The position numbers and the translations under genes were made by a program. Below, piece by piece: positions 27,115 through 36,311 of a stretch of DNA of 64,000 nucleotides (within the stretch, counting starts at the first letter, position 1; every line of letters starts with the position of its first letter). Location of the stretch: NCBI GenBank assembly GCA_964511945.1, contig CAZEHO010000011.1, positions 1 to 64,000 on the forward strand. Reading direction: 5' to 3'. Below the pieces are notes generated by a model. That model did no database searches. It had not been told where the DNA came from and saw only the letters and a program-made list of their open reading frames with translations. The DNA is from CAZEHO01 sp964511945 (GTDB lineage: Bacteria; Actinomycetota; Acidimicrobiia; Spongiisociales; UBA11373).

Positions 27115-28692
27115 GTGACCGCCTGGAAACGGCACTGGAAGATCCCCGCCGGGCTGATGGTGATGGTGCTCGCCCTCTTCCTCCTCGCGGGCAGCAACCG
27201 CATCATCGCCTACGTTGGCGCCGGCGGGGACACTTCCGGCTACACCGGCGGTCTCGACTACGGCAACGACATCGACCTCTTCGACGGCTCGATGGTTCAC
27301 ACGGTCGAACTGAAGATCGACCAAACCGACCTCGAAGCGATGGTCCGTCTCTATCAAGAGGACGGCACGAAGGAGTGGTTCTCTGCCGACATCACCATCG
27401 ATGGGGTGACGATCCCCGACGTCGGAGTGCGCCTGAAAGGGTTCTCCACTCTGCGCACGGCAGTCGGCGAGGTGGGTGGACGGCAGACCCAAGCCGCCGA
27501 GGGTGAGGTCAACTACGACGATCTCCCGTTCCTGGTGCGTCTCGATGCCTTCAACGAAGGGGTGTTCTACCAGGGGGTGTCGGAGATCGCCCTCCGAACC
27601 GAGGGTCCCACGGAGGACGAGACGCTGCTCGAGGAGATGGTGAGCATCTCGGTGATCGGCGACCTCGGGCTCGATGTCCCGCAGGTGGTTTACACGTCGA
27701 TTTCGATCAACGGTGGCCCGGCAACGCTGCGGATCCTCGCCGAGAACCCGACCGACGAGTTCGCCGACCGGATCGACGGGGACGGCGACGGTGTGCTCTA
27801 CAAGGCCCAGTCCTCCGGCACCTTCCAGTACCTCGGGCATGACCCCGTCGCCTATGAGGGGGTGTTCGAGCAGGAGAGCGCCATCAACGAGCTCGATCTC
27901 AACCCGCTCATGGATTTCGTGGAGTTCGTGGAGCTCTCCAGCGATGAGGATTTCGCGTCCGATCTCGACGAGTGGCTCGATGTCGACTCCTTCATCGACT
28001 ATCTCGCCATTCACAACCTGCTCGTGAATGTGGATTCGCTGGCCGGCACCAATCACAACTTCTACCTCTACTACGACGCCGGTGACGATCTCATGACCGT
28101 GCTCAGCTGGGACATGAACGAGGCGCTCGGCGGGTTCTGGCGCTCCGATGCGCCCAGCTGGACACTGCTGCCGGACTGGAGCAATGCGCAGTCGACGTTC
28201 GGCCGACCCCTGATCGACCAGGTCGGCGAGGGTGCCGAACAGCCGGAGCCCCAGGATGGAGGCATTCCGCGGCTCCAGCAGAGCGAGCTGCCGGGAGATC
28301 GGCCGATCGGACAATACGACCAGCGGCCGCCGCGCCCGAAAGGGCAGTTCCCGCAGAGGCCGGAGGGTGGATTCCCACCGCCGGCAGACGGCGAACTTCC
28401 GCAGCAGCCACCCGGCGGTGTGGGCGCCGGAGGCGTTGGTGGCCGGAATGTCCTGCTCAACCGGTTCCTGGCCGTCGACGAGTTCGCCGCTGCATACGAG
28501 GCGAGGTATGCAGAGCTTCAAGCGATCGTGTTCGACGGCGGTCTGCTCGTCGACGCGTTGGCCGATGCAGCCGAGCTCTTGCAGGACGCCGCCGCACTCG
28601 GCCTGCTCACCGACCAGGAGGTCTCGCAAGGCGTCAGGGAGCGCATGCAGTGGATCGGGCAGCGGGCTTCGTTCCTAGAAGGCCTCGAATAG
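27115..28692 (+). CDS. CotH-family kinase
   Basis: The 525-residue product has an N-terminal membrane anchor (about 12-32) and a large extracytoplasmic CotH kinase domain. The Asp/Asn pattern in LLVNVDSLAGTNHNFYLY and LSWDMNEALGG gives the catalytic and metal residues of this atypical kinase. A roughly 70-residue Pro/Gln/Gly-rich insertion (about 380-445) interrupts the domain before the last helices. It may phosphorylate surface proteins or bind polyphosphate products of its partners. The GTG start lies 8 bases after the DUF4956 stop. Confidence 0.87.
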   Translation: MTAWKRHWKIPAGLMVMVLALFLLAGSNRIIAYVGAGGDTSGYTGGLDYGNDIDLFDGSMVHTVELKIDQTDLEAMVRLYQEDGTKEWFSADITIDGVTIPDVGVRLKGFSTLRTAVGEVGGRQTQAAEGEVNYDDLPFLVRLDAFNEGVFYQGVSEIALRTEGPTEDETLLEEMVSISVIGDLGLDVPQVVYTSISINGGPATLRILAENPTDEFADRIDGDGDGVLYKAQSSGTFQYLGHDPVAYEGVFEQESAINELDLNPLMDFVEFVELSSDEDFASDLDEWLDVDSFIDYLAIHNLLVNVDSLAGTNHNFYLYYDAGDDLMTVLSWDMNEALGGFWRSDAPSWTLLPDWSNAQSTFGRPLIDQVGEGAEQPEPQDGGIPRLQQSELPGDRPIGQYDQRPPRPKGQFPQRPEGGFPPPADGELPQQPPGGVGAGGVGGRNVLLNRFLAVDEFAAAYEARYAELQAIVFDGGLLVDALADAAELLQDAAALGLLTDQEVSQGVRERMQWIGQRASFLEGLE

Positions 28693-28722
28693 GGAATCCA
28701 CTGCCGCTGTAGCCTCGAGGGA

Positions 28723-30516
28723 ATGAGCGCTTCCCCAAGCATCCTGATCGTCGGCGGCGCGTCGCTCGACGTGCTCCACGTGGATGGCGTCCCGACCGAA
28801 TCGGCCGGTGGGGCCGGGCTCTACACCGCCCTTGCAGCTGCCCGGGCCGGAGCAGGCGTCACAATGCTGGCACCGCGGCCGGACCCGATGCCCGATCTGC
28901 TGGCACCGGCGGCGCAGTGGATCAACTGGATCGGTCCCACGGTGACCCCGGACCGGATGCCGCGCTTCGAGATCTCGTACGGACCCGGCGGAGGCGTCAC
29001 CCGATTCGATGAGTTCATGGGGGCGGAGCCCGAACTCACCCCCCACTTGCTCGACGGCGTCGCTCCACTCCCGGAATGGGCATACAGCGTGCCCTTCATG
29101 GACGCTGCGCTCCAGCTTGCATTCGTCGAAGCGCTGCAGGCTCGTGGGTGCCGTGTCGTCGCCGGGACCTACGGATGCGCCGTAAGGGATGACACCGAAA
29201 CCGTGCGACGCACGTTCGAGACGGCCGACGTCTTCTTCTGCAACGAAGACGAGGCCCGGGTCCTGTTCGGATCGATCGAGCGGGCGGGAACCAAGCCCGG
29301 ACGGTTGCTGTTCGTGACGCTAGGTGCTGCCGGGGTTCGCGTGTTCCAAGGGGACCACGCCACCGAGTTGCCGACGGTGGCCGTCGCGACAAGCGATCCG
29401 ACGGGAGCCGGCGACACCTTCTGCGGGACCACCCTCGCCCACCTCGCCCGCGGCAGCCATCCGGTTGAGGCAGCCCGAGCGGCGACAGTGGCCGCCGCTT
29501 GCGAGGTCACCGGGATCGGACCGGCTCGAATGCTGGATCCGAAACCGATTCCCCTCCCGTCGGCCGATCAGAGAGTGCGGATCGACGACCAGCGAGTGGC
29601 CGCGCTGGCCGCGTTGATCGCCGGCCTGGACGGGTTCGAGCCGTTTGACTTCACCGGCGATCTGTTCCCCGACCCGGGCGATCCCGGTGCTCTCGATTTC
29701 TTCTTCTCGGCAACACTTCAGCAGTGGGGCTTCTGGTTCGAACAGAACGGGCGCTGGTCACACTCGATGGTGGCTCCGATCAACGGCACCATTCTCAAGG
29801 GCAGCGACTTCCTCTGGGCGGCATATCTGCGCTGGTTCCAGGAGAACCCGGACGGACTCACTCCGGCGGGGCAGCTCCGGGCCGCCGGTGACGAGTTCTC
29901 CGACCGGATGGCCGGCGACGACGGTCGCAACCCGCTGCCGGAATCCGCCACAGCTGCCGGGCTGGCGGCCGCCTATGGGCGGACCATGAGGGAGATTGGG
30001 TGGTCGCCGGCAGACGTCGTGGCGATGGCCGCGGACTCGGCAGCGCCGATCCAGCTGCTGCTGAGGATGCTCGATCACATCGGCGGGTACCGGGAGGACC
30101 CGCTCCGGAAGAAGTCCGCGCTGCTCGGCGTCATCCTGCGGCAGCGTCCCGAACAGTGGCTCCCGACCGTCGACGGGGATGATGCCCCGCCCATCGTTGA
30201 CTACCACGTGCAGCGCACCTGCCTCCGAACCGGGCTGATCCGGGTCGTCGACGAGGAGCTGCGTCTGGCGCTCACCGAACGGCGGCTCCTGAACTCGACC
30301 GATGAGGAGGCGATCCGCCGCGCCGGGTTCGAGGCAGTGCAAGCGCTCGTCACAACCAGCGGCCGCACGATGGGTGCGGTCGACTGGTTCCTGTTCGGCA
30401 TGCGCAGGCGCTGTCCTGAAGCCGCAACCCCGGACTGCAGCCGGTGCCCAGTGGAGTCGGCCTGCGGGCAGTTCGTCGAATTCTTTCAACCTGTCCGGCG
30501 AACCACCTTCTACTGA
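28723..30516 (+). CDS. PfkB-family kinase fused to a Q-salvage/HhH-like domain with Fe-S loop
   Basis: The 597-residue fusion has a PfkB (ribokinase) domain at 1 to about 275, with the GGAG start loop and catalytic D231 in DPTGAGDTF. The C-terminal half (about 305-597) resembles the queuosine-salvage (DUF2419/Qng1) fold, which is related to HhH DNA glycosylases. Its end carries C564-X7-C572-X2-C575-X5-C581, like the [4Fe-4S] loop of endonuclease III. A kinase that makes a nucleoside 5'-phosphate joined to a glycosylase that splits it is an attractive reading, but unproven. The gene is single. Confidence 0.65.
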   Translation: MSASPSILIVGGASLDVLHVDGVPTESAGGAGLYTALAAARAGAGVTMLAPRPDPMPDLLAPAAQWINWIGPTVTPDRMPRFEISYGPGGGVTRFDEFMGAEPELTPHLLDGVAPLPEWAYSVPFMDAALQLAFVEALQARGCRVVAGTYGCAVRDDTETVRRTFETADVFFCNEDEARVLFGSIERAGTKPGRLLFVTLGAAGVRVFQGDHATELPTVAVATSDPTGAGDTFCGTTLAHLARGSHPVEAARAATVAAACEVTGIGPARMLDPKPIPLPSADQRVRIDDQRVAALAALIAGLDGFEPFDFTGDLFPDPGDPGALDFFFSATLQQWGFWFEQNGRWSHSMVAPINGTILKGSDFLWAAYLRWFQENPDGLTPAGQLRAAGDEFSDRMAGDDGRNPLPESATAAGLAAAYGRTMREIGWSPADVVAMAADSAAPIQLLLRMLDHIGGYREDPLRKKSALLGVILRQRPEQWLPTVDGDDAPPIVDYHVQRTCLRTGLIRVVDEELRLALTERRLLNSTDEEAIRRAGFEAVQALVTTSGRTMGAVDWFLFGMRRRCPEAATPDCSRCPVESACGQFVEFFQPVRRTTFY

Positions 30517-30679
30517 TCCCGCTCCTTCTGCGGTCCCACGGGAACGCGCTCCGGTTCCCGCACCGGCTCCGTCTGTTCGACCGGAGCCTCAACGGAGAGG
30601 ATCGGGAACTCCTGCTGGCAGCCGCCCGCAGACTGGCCCGTGAATAGGGTTGGCGTAGCAACCAGTCGGGGGTCGCACT

Positions 30680-31867
30680 GTGAATCGCACAGCCACAGGC
30701 AAGGCGTCGTTGATCGGGGTCCTGATCACAGCACTGGTGCTGGTGATCGCCGCCTGCGAGGGTGGCTCTGCTTTCACGACTACCACAGCTGCCCCGACGA
30801 TCACCGCCGCCTCGACAACGAGTGAGGCCCCAACCACTACCGCCCCGACGACAACCGCGGCACCGGCAACGACCGAGGCCCCTCCCGACACCACCGAGCC
30901 GCCACCGGATACCACTGCAGCGCCGCCCGACTTCCCGTTCGACGTCCACCCGGTCGCCGCAACCGAACTCTGTGTGATCGGTCTCGGCTTCGGGGGCACT
31001 TTCAACGTGCGTGAAGGCCCATCGACCGACTACGCCGTCGTGGGCACGCTCCCCTACGGACGCACCGGGGTCCAAACGCTCGGCTGGGGTGCCCTCGACG
31101 ACGACGGCGACGAGTGGAAACAGATCATGTTCGAGGGTGAGGAACGGTGGGCGGCGGCCTGGTTCATGACGCCGGACACGTGCACCGTCGGAACGCCGAC
31201 GACCTACTGCGTGGTCGACACCGCCTGCAACGACGGCCTGAACATCCGCAACGGTGTGTCGGTGGATTACCCCATCATCGGGGAGTTCCCGGCATCGGCG
31301 GCCGATGTCGCCGGCACCGGTGTCGTTGCGCTCGACGATCAGGGACGCGAATGGGTGCAGGTCGAGTGGTTCGGGAACATCGGCTGGTCGGCCGGGTGGT
31401 TCCTCGATGCCGAGCCATGCTCCGCCACGTTCTGCGCCGTGGCCGATTGGGTGTGGCGGACCACACGGCTCGGGCCGGTGGTGCTCGGCATGACGGTCGA
31501 TGAAGCGTCGGTGGTGGCCGGCCCGTACAACACCATCGACTCGCTCGGCGGACCACCGGGGGTCGGCTGCTTCTGGGCGACGTGGGACGATTTCAGTGTG
31601 CTGGGGCACGACTTCGTGATCGAGAGCATCTACTCGGGCGCCGGGGTCAATCACTCGACGGCGGCAGGGATCACCATCGGATCCACCGAGGCCGAGGTGC
31701 TGGCTGCCTACCCGTCGGCCACGATCGAGACCGGCGGCTACGGCGAGCGCATCATCTCCGTTGGATCGTGGAGCACCTGGTACGAGTCGGGGCTCCGGTT
31801 CTTCATCCAGGCCGGAGCTGTGACCTACATCGAAAACGGCCGGTACTTCGCCGAGGGATGTGCCTAG
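30680..31867 (+). CDS. Lipoprotein with Thr-rich spacer and two SH3-like domains
   Basis: The 395-residue precursor carries a lipobox (VLVIAACEGG) and a spacer of Thr/Pro/Ala (about 32-82). Two bacterial SH3 repeats with NVREGPSTDYAVVG and NIRNGVSVDYPIIGEF follow, then a C-terminal domain with paired Cys and GMTVDEASVVAG, which is similar to secreted actinobacterial proteins. It is likely an envelope protein that binds wall peptides. The GTG start is preceded by a 163-base gap with no clear gene. It lies just upstream of a two-component pair. Confidence 0.8.
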   Translation: MNRTATGKASLIGVLITALVLVIAACEGGSAFTTTTAAPTITAASTTSEAPTTTAPTTTAAPATTEAPPDTTEPPPDTTAAPPDFPFDVHPVAATELCVIGLGFGGTFNVREGPSTDYAVVGTLPYGRTGVQTLGWGALDDDGDEWKQIMFEGEERWAAAWFMTPDTCTVGTPTTYCVVDTACNDGLNIRNGVSVDYPIIGEFPASAADVAGTGVVALDDQGREWVQVEWFGNIGWSAGWFLDAEPCSATFCAVADWVWRTTRLGPVVLGMTVDEASVVAGPYNTIDSLGGPPGVGCFWATWDDFSVLGHDFVIESIYSGAGVNHSTAAGITIGSTEAEVLAAYPSATIETGGYGERIISVGSWSTWYESGLRFFIQAGAVTYIENGRYFAEGCA

Positions 31868-31915
31868 GAGCCCGTTGCGCAATGCATGTCGCACATCTCG
31901 ACAGACTCCTAGCCA

Positions 31916-31937
31916 CCTGAAGGCCGCCTAAAGGGCG
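31916..31937 (+). promoter_or_regulatory. 11-base tandem site upstream of response regulator
   Basis: CCTGAAGGCCG is followed directly by CCTAAAGGGCG. The 11-base pitch is that of OmpR/PhoB-type response-regulator half sites. It sits 39 bases before the ATG of an OmpR-type gene, so autoregulation is likely. Confidence 0.4.
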
Positions 31938-31976
31938 AACCCGGCAGATCCCGGATCCGTGATGCATACTCCGCTC

Positions 31977-32657
31977 ATGCGCATCCTGGTCGTAGAGGAC
32001 GAGGTAGGCCTCGCCCGGACCCTGCGCCTCGGACTCGGGGCTGAGGCGTTCGATGTCGACGTGGCCCACGATGGCAACGATGGTTTCGTCATGGCACAGG
32101 CTCAGGAGTACGACGCCATCGTGCTCGACATCCTGCTGCCCGGAATGAACGGGTACCGGGTGTGCGCCGAGTTGCGCAAGGCGGACAACTGGACGCCGAT
32201 CCTCATGCTCACCGCCAAGGACGGTGAACACGACGAGGCCGAGGCACTCGACACCGGCGCCGACGATTACCTCTCGAAGCCGTTCTCCTACGTCGTTCTC
32301 CTCGCCCGGCTCCGGGCGCTGATCCGGCGGGGGCTGCCACCGCGTCCGCCGATCCGGGAGGTCGGGGACCTGCGCCTCGATCCGGCGACCCGCCATTGCG
32401 AGCGCGGCGGTGAGGAGATCCAACTGACCCGCCGCGAGTACTCGGTGCTGGAGATGCTGATGCGGCGCTCGCCCGGCGTCGTCGAGCGCCACGAACTGCT
32501 CGACGCCGTGTGGGGACTGGACGCCGAGGTCGATCCCAATGTGCTCGACGTCTACATCGGGCAATTGCGGCGCAAGATCGATGCACCGTTCGGGGTCAAG
32601 TCGCTCGAGACGCTGCGCGGCATCGGATATCGCCTCGTCGCCGAGAGGGTGACGTGA
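31977..32657 (+). CDS. OmpR-family response regulator
   Basis: The 226-residue protein has a receiver domain (about 1-120) with the phosphorylated D51 in IVLDILLPG and the late Lys in DDYLSKPF. A winged-helix DNA-binding domain follows (about 130-225) with a RREYSVLEMLMR start. It is coupled to the histidine kinase by a 4-base GTGA overlap. I start at ATG 31977, since the six codons before it are not receiver sequence. Confidence 0.93.
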   Translation: MRILVVEDEVGLARTLRLGLGAEAFDVDVAHDGNDGFVMAQAQEYDAIVLDILLPGMNGYRVCAELRKADNWTPILMLTAKDGEHDEAEALDTGADDYLSKPFSYVVLLARLRALIRRGLPPRPPIREVGDLRLDPATRHCERGGEEIQLTRREYSVLEMLMRRSPGVVERHELLDAVWGLDAEVDPNVLDVYIGQLRRKIDAPFGVKSLETLRGIGYRLVAERVT

Positions 32658-34366
32658 GAGGATCCGTCCGCACCCGCATCACGGTGGTGGCCACCCTCGT
32701 CGTGGCGGCAGCCCTGATCGTCGGCGGCACGCTGCTCATCACCCTGGGCCGCCAGGCGCTCATCGACGACGTACGCGAAACGCTGACCGCCAACCTCACC
32801 GAGACCAAAGAGGCACTCGACCGCGGGGTCATCACAGAGCTCGGCCTGCTACAACTGGGCGTCGCCACCGACCCGTTCGAAGCGACCACCCGCATCGCCG
32901 ATCAGATCTGTGCACCGATCCTGGAGGATGCGTACGGCGACCAGCGGCTCCCGGTCGAGTCGTTCTACTACTTCGAGGGCATCTCCGACGCGACGTACTT
33001 CAGCTACGACCAATGCGTGTTCGACAACGACCCGTACTTCGAGGCGGTCGCCGGGTGCGAAGAAGTCGCGCTGGAGCGGCATGCCGGTCGCGAGGTGACC
33101 TTTGCGGAGTTCCAGGAGATCCTCCACTCCGAGGAGTTCGATCAGGCCATGGACTCCTGCCTCGACACCCAACTGGTGATCGACCAGCGTGTCGAGGAGG
33201 CATCGGCGATCTGCCAGCCCGTGATCGACGGCGCCTTCGACGGGCTCCAAGCGCTCGACACAGCGGCGGTCGAGGCCGCAAGCACCGCCGCCCTGTCCCG
33301 GTACACGGCATGCATGCGCACCAACGGGGTCCCCGACTACCCGGAGGTTGCGGTCAGCACATCCGACGACGGATCGGTACTGAGCGGTGTGGCCCGTTCA
33401 CAAGTGGTGTGGCCCTCCCTCGATGCGGTCCGGGAGAGCGTTGACCGGGTGTTCCTAGGGGTCACGGTGGCCGTCCCCCTCCTGATCGCCGGACTGGGCC
33501 TGCTGGTGTGGCTCACGGTGGGCCGGTCGCTTCGCCCGGTGGAGGCGATCCGCCGCCGTGTCGCCGCGATCGGTGCCTCCGAACTGACCCAGCGGGTCCC
33601 CGAGCCGGGTGGAAACGACGAGGTGGCCCGCCTGGCCGAAACCATGAATGAGATGCTCGACCGGCTCGAGGACTCCGATCGCCGCCAGCGTCAATTCGTC
33701 TCCGACGCCTCGCATGAGCTGCGAAGTCCCATCACCGCAATCCGGGCCCATATGGAGGTGGCACTGGTCCACCCCGAGCGGTTCGAGGTCACCGGGATCG
33801 CCAACGAGGTACTCGAGGAGAGCCTCCGGATGGAGAACCTGCTGGAGGATCTGCTCTTGATGGCCAAAGCCGATGCCGGGGCGATCGTGCAGCGCTCGGA
33901 ACCGGTGAATCTGGGGGAAATCGTGCTGGCCGAGACGGAGCGGTTCGACACCGTGGACACCTCGGGTGTCGAACCGGGACGGGTCACCGGCGACGCTCTC
34001 GGGCTCCGCCGGGTGGTGCGGAACCTCCTCGATAACGCAGTCCGCCACGCTGCAGCGCAGGTCCGGGTGACCGTTTCCGATGATGCCGGGGAGGTCGTCC
34101 TGACGGTTGAGGACGACGGTCCGGGCATTCCGCCGGAGGACCGGAAGCGCGTGTTCGAGCGCTTCATTCGGCTCGACGAGGGCCGCCATCGCGACGCCGG
34201 AGGCGCCGGGCTCGGACTTGCCGTCGTCGGGGAGATCGTTCGTGGTCACCGGGGAACGGTGACGATCGAAGACGGCTCCCTCGGGGGTGCACGATTTGTG
34301 GTCCGGATTCCCCGGTCACCGGTGGTGCCGCCACCACCCCCACCACCGACTCCGCCGCCTTCGTGA
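32654..34366 (+). CDS. Sensor histidine kinase with Cys-rich ectodomain
   Basis: The 570-residue kinase has two membrane helices (about 10-32 and 275-300) around a 240-residue extracytoplasmic sensor with six Cys, ending in ACMRTNGVPDYPE. HAMP, HisKA (H354 in SDASHELRSP) and HATPase_c (DNAVRHA, DDGPGIP, GAGLGLAVV) domains follow. The tail is a Pro run. The CMRxNG block also occurs in the lipoprotein at 47056-47706, so the ectodomain belongs to an actinobacterial secreted-domain family. GTG 32654 overlaps the regulator stop. Confidence 0.92.
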   Translation: MRGSVRTRITVVATLVVAAALIVGGTLLITLGRQALIDDVRETLTANLTETKEALDRGVITELGLLQLGVATDPFEATTRIADQICAPILEDAYGDQRLPVESFYYFEGISDATYFSYDQCVFDNDPYFEAVAGCEEVALERHAGREVTFAEFQEILHSEEFDQAMDSCLDTQLVIDQRVEEASAICQPVIDGAFDGLQALDTAAVEAASTAALSRYTACMRTNGVPDYPEVAVSTSDDGSVLSGVARSQVVWPSLDAVRESVDRVFLGVTVAVPLLIAGLGLLVWLTVGRSLRPVEAIRRRVAAIGASELTQRVPEPGGNDEVARLAETMNEMLDRLEDSDRRQRQFVSDASHELRSPITAIRAHMEVALVHPERFEVTGIANEVLEESLRMENLLEDLLLMAKADAGAIVQRSEPVNLGEIVLAETERFDTVDTSGVEPGRVTGDALGLRRVVRNLLDNAVRHAAAQVRVTVSDDAGEVVLTVEDDGPGIPPEDRKRVFERFIRLDEGRHRDAGGAGLGLAVVGEIVRGHRGTVTIEDGSLGGARFVVRIPRSPVVPPPPPPPTPPPS

Positions 34367-34462
34367 GCCCGAATCCGGGGCGGCCGGTGCGTCGGCTGGC
34401 TCCGCGGAGATAGCGCTTTCTCGATCCCTTAGTGTGGAACCGGCACCAGCAAGGAGAAGGCC

Positions 34463-35488
34463 ATGGCCCCGAAGAGTACGCGCCGAGTCACGTTTGCCGG
34501 CCCCAATACCGTCGAGCTCACCGAGACACCGATTCCGCCGGTCGGCGACGGTGAAGTGCTCATCCGTACCCGGGTATCAGGAATCTGCGGATCGGACCTC
34601 CACGCTCTGGCCGGGAAACACCGCTTCATCCCCCTCCCTTGCCATCCGGGCCATGAGGTGACCGGGATCATCGAGGAGGTCGGGGCGGCGGTCACCGACT
34701 TCTCTCCCGGCGACCGGGTGCTGGTCGAACCGGGGCTGGCGTGCGGTGACTGCCCCCGCTGCCAGGAAGGCCGCTACAACATCTGCGAGCAGCTGAAGGT
34801 GTTCGGCTGTCAGACACCGGGGGCACTCGCCGACTACTTCGCGATTGCGGCCGACCGGCTCCACGCGGTCCCCGAAGGAATGAGCGACCTTGCCGCGGCC
34901 TTGGTAGAGCCGCTGTCGACGGGAACCCACGCGGTCCGCACTGCCGGCGACCTGGCCGGCAAGGCGGTGGCCATCCTGGGCGGCGGAACCATCGGCCTGC
35001 TGACGCTGATTGCCGCCCGCGCTGCCGGGGCAGACCGGGTGGTGGTCACCGATCTGATCGATCACAAGCGGGAACGGGCGCTACGTCTCGGCGCGACCGC
35101 AGCCATCGATGCCACCGGCGACGTGGTCGGCGAAGTCCGGGACGCTCTCGGTGGACGCGCCGATGTCACGTTCGACTGCGTAACCAACCAGACCAGCCTC
35201 GAGCAGGCGATGGCCATCGGTGACAAGGGCGGAACGATCATCATCGAGGGGATCCCGACCGTGACCGCGGAGCTGGACCTCCTGATCATCCAGGACCGTG
35301 AACTCCGCATCGAGGGTGTGCTGATGTACACGGCCGAGGACTACCGGCGGTCCATGGAACTGATCAATGCCGGTCTCGTCCCGATCGATGAGATCGTTAC
35401 GGCAACATTCCCGCTCGATCAGGCAGTTGAAGCCTTCGACGCCGCGCAGTCAGGCGAGAACGTCAAGGTCCACGTGGTGTTCGACTGA
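34463..35488 (+). CDS. Zinc-dependent sorbitol/threonine dehydrogenase-like enzyme
   Basis: The 341-residue MDR dehydrogenase has a catalytic zinc Cys in SGICGSDLHAL and GHEVTGIIEEVG. The structural zinc lobe is CGDCPRCQEGRYNIC, and the NAD loop is LGGGTIGLLT. It oxidises a polyol or amino-alcohol. A strong AAGGAGAAGG site lies before the ATG. It precedes the tRNA-Arg gene but has no related gene beside it. Confidence 0.9.
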   Translation: MAPKSTRRVTFAGPNTVELTETPIPPVGDGEVLIRTRVSGICGSDLHALAGKHRFIPLPCHPGHEVTGIIEEVGAAVTDFSPGDRVLVEPGLACGDCPRCQEGRYNICEQLKVFGCQTPGALADYFAIAADRLHAVPEGMSDLAAALVEPLSTGTHAVRTAGDLAGKAVAILGGGTIGLLTLIAARAAGADRVVVTDLIDHKRERALRLGATAAIDATGDVVGEVRDALGGRADVTFDCVTNQTSLEQAMAIGDKGGTIIIEGIPTVTAELDLLIIQDRELRIEGVLMYTAEDYRRSMELINAGLVPIDEIVTATFPLDQAVEAFDAAQSGENVKVHVVFD

Positions 35489-35577
35489 GAGCGGCGCGAG
35501 GACCCGTGACGACCACGAGTCCCACCCGGCTATCACGTCGCCGGAAACCCCGCCACCGCTACTCTTTTCAGCGATCC

Positions 35578-35650
35578 GCCCCCGTAGCTCAGGGGATAGA
35601 GCACCGGTTTCCTAAACCGGGTGCCGCAGGTTCGAATCCTGCCGGGGGCG
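35578..35650 (+). tRNA. tRNA-Arg (anticodon CCT)
   Basis: The 73-base cloverleaf has a GCCCCCG/CGGGGGC acceptor stem, a D arm starting GCTC, and the anticodon stem CCGGT/ACCGG around loop TTCCTAA (anticodon CCT at 35611-35613). The T arm is GCAGG-TTCGAAT-CCTGC, and G is the discriminator. CCA is not encoded. It reads AGG codons. Confidence 0.96.
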
Positions 35651-35658
35651 CGCCCGCT

Positions 35659-35690
35659 CCGAGTGCTCCTCGGCGGACACCTTTTCTCTT
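35659..35690 (+). terminator. Terminator after tRNA-Arg
   Basis: CCGAG-TGCTC-CTCGG forms a 5-bp hairpin followed after 8 bases by the pyrimidine run CTTTTCTCTT. Its position just after the tRNA supports termination. Confidence 0.5.
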
Positions 35691-35753
35691 GTAGGTCAAA
35701 GGTCCTTCAACCCGGGCCTTGTCCGAACTCCGGCCCCCCGGCATCATCGAGCC

Positions 35754-36311
35754 ATGGACGTGGCCGTCATCGACCGATTCTTCGCGATCATGACCCTGCT
35801 CACCGTCGCCGGGATCCTTGGGGCGACCGGCCTCGGCACCGCCGCCCGATACTCCGAAGCCGCCGCCGCGTGGCGTGACTGGCTGTGGGGTTGGTTCCGG
35901 GGCTTGACACTGTGGCTGGCCTGGGCCGTCGCCGCGGTGTCGATGCTGGGGAGCCTCTACTACTCCGAGGTCGTGCACTACGCCCCGTGCTCGCTGTGCT
36001 GGTATCAGCGGATTGCCATGTACCCGCTCGTGATCATCTTGGCGATCGCGGCGTGGCGAGGGGACACAAAGGTGCGGAGGTACGTGCTCCCACTGGTCGC
36101 AGTCGGGGCCGCGATCGCGCTGTATCAGTACATCCTGGGTTACATCCCCGACGCCGAGATCCTCGGATGCACTCTGGATGTGTCGTGTACCGAGCGGTAC
36201 GTGTGGGAATTCGGGTTCGTCGACTTCCCGTTCATGTCCCTGGTGGGCTTCTCAGCGATTGCGGTCTTGCTACTGTGCCCGCCAGTCGAAACCCCGGAGA
36301 CGGACGAGTGA
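35754..36311 (+). CDS. dsbB: DsbB-like thiol oxidase
   Basis: The 185-residue membrane protein has about five hydrophobic segments. The quinone-side pair is C79/C82 in APCSLCWYQ and the second, periplasmic-side pair is C139/C145. In DsbB these shuttle electrons from a DsbA-type partner to quinone. The gene overlaps the selenoprotein start by 4 bases (GTGA at 36308-36311), so the two are translationally coupled and probably a working pair. The first helix is longer than in E. coli DsbB. Confidence 0.88.
   Translation: MDVAVIDRFFAIMTLLTVAGILGATGLGTAARYSEAAAAWRDWLWGWFRGLTLWLAWAVAAVSMLGSLYYSEVVHYAPCSLCWYQRIAMYPLVIILAIAAWRGDTKVRRYVLPLVAVGAAIALYQYILGYIPDAEILGCTLDVSCTERYVWEFGFVDFPFMSLVGFSAIAVLLLCPPVETPETDE

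Noticed and set aside
30444..30647. 67-codon plus ORF overlapping the PfkB fusion end
   Set aside because: The tail looks coding-like, but it overlaps the Fe-S loop codons of a supported gene and has no ribosome site. Left as unproven.
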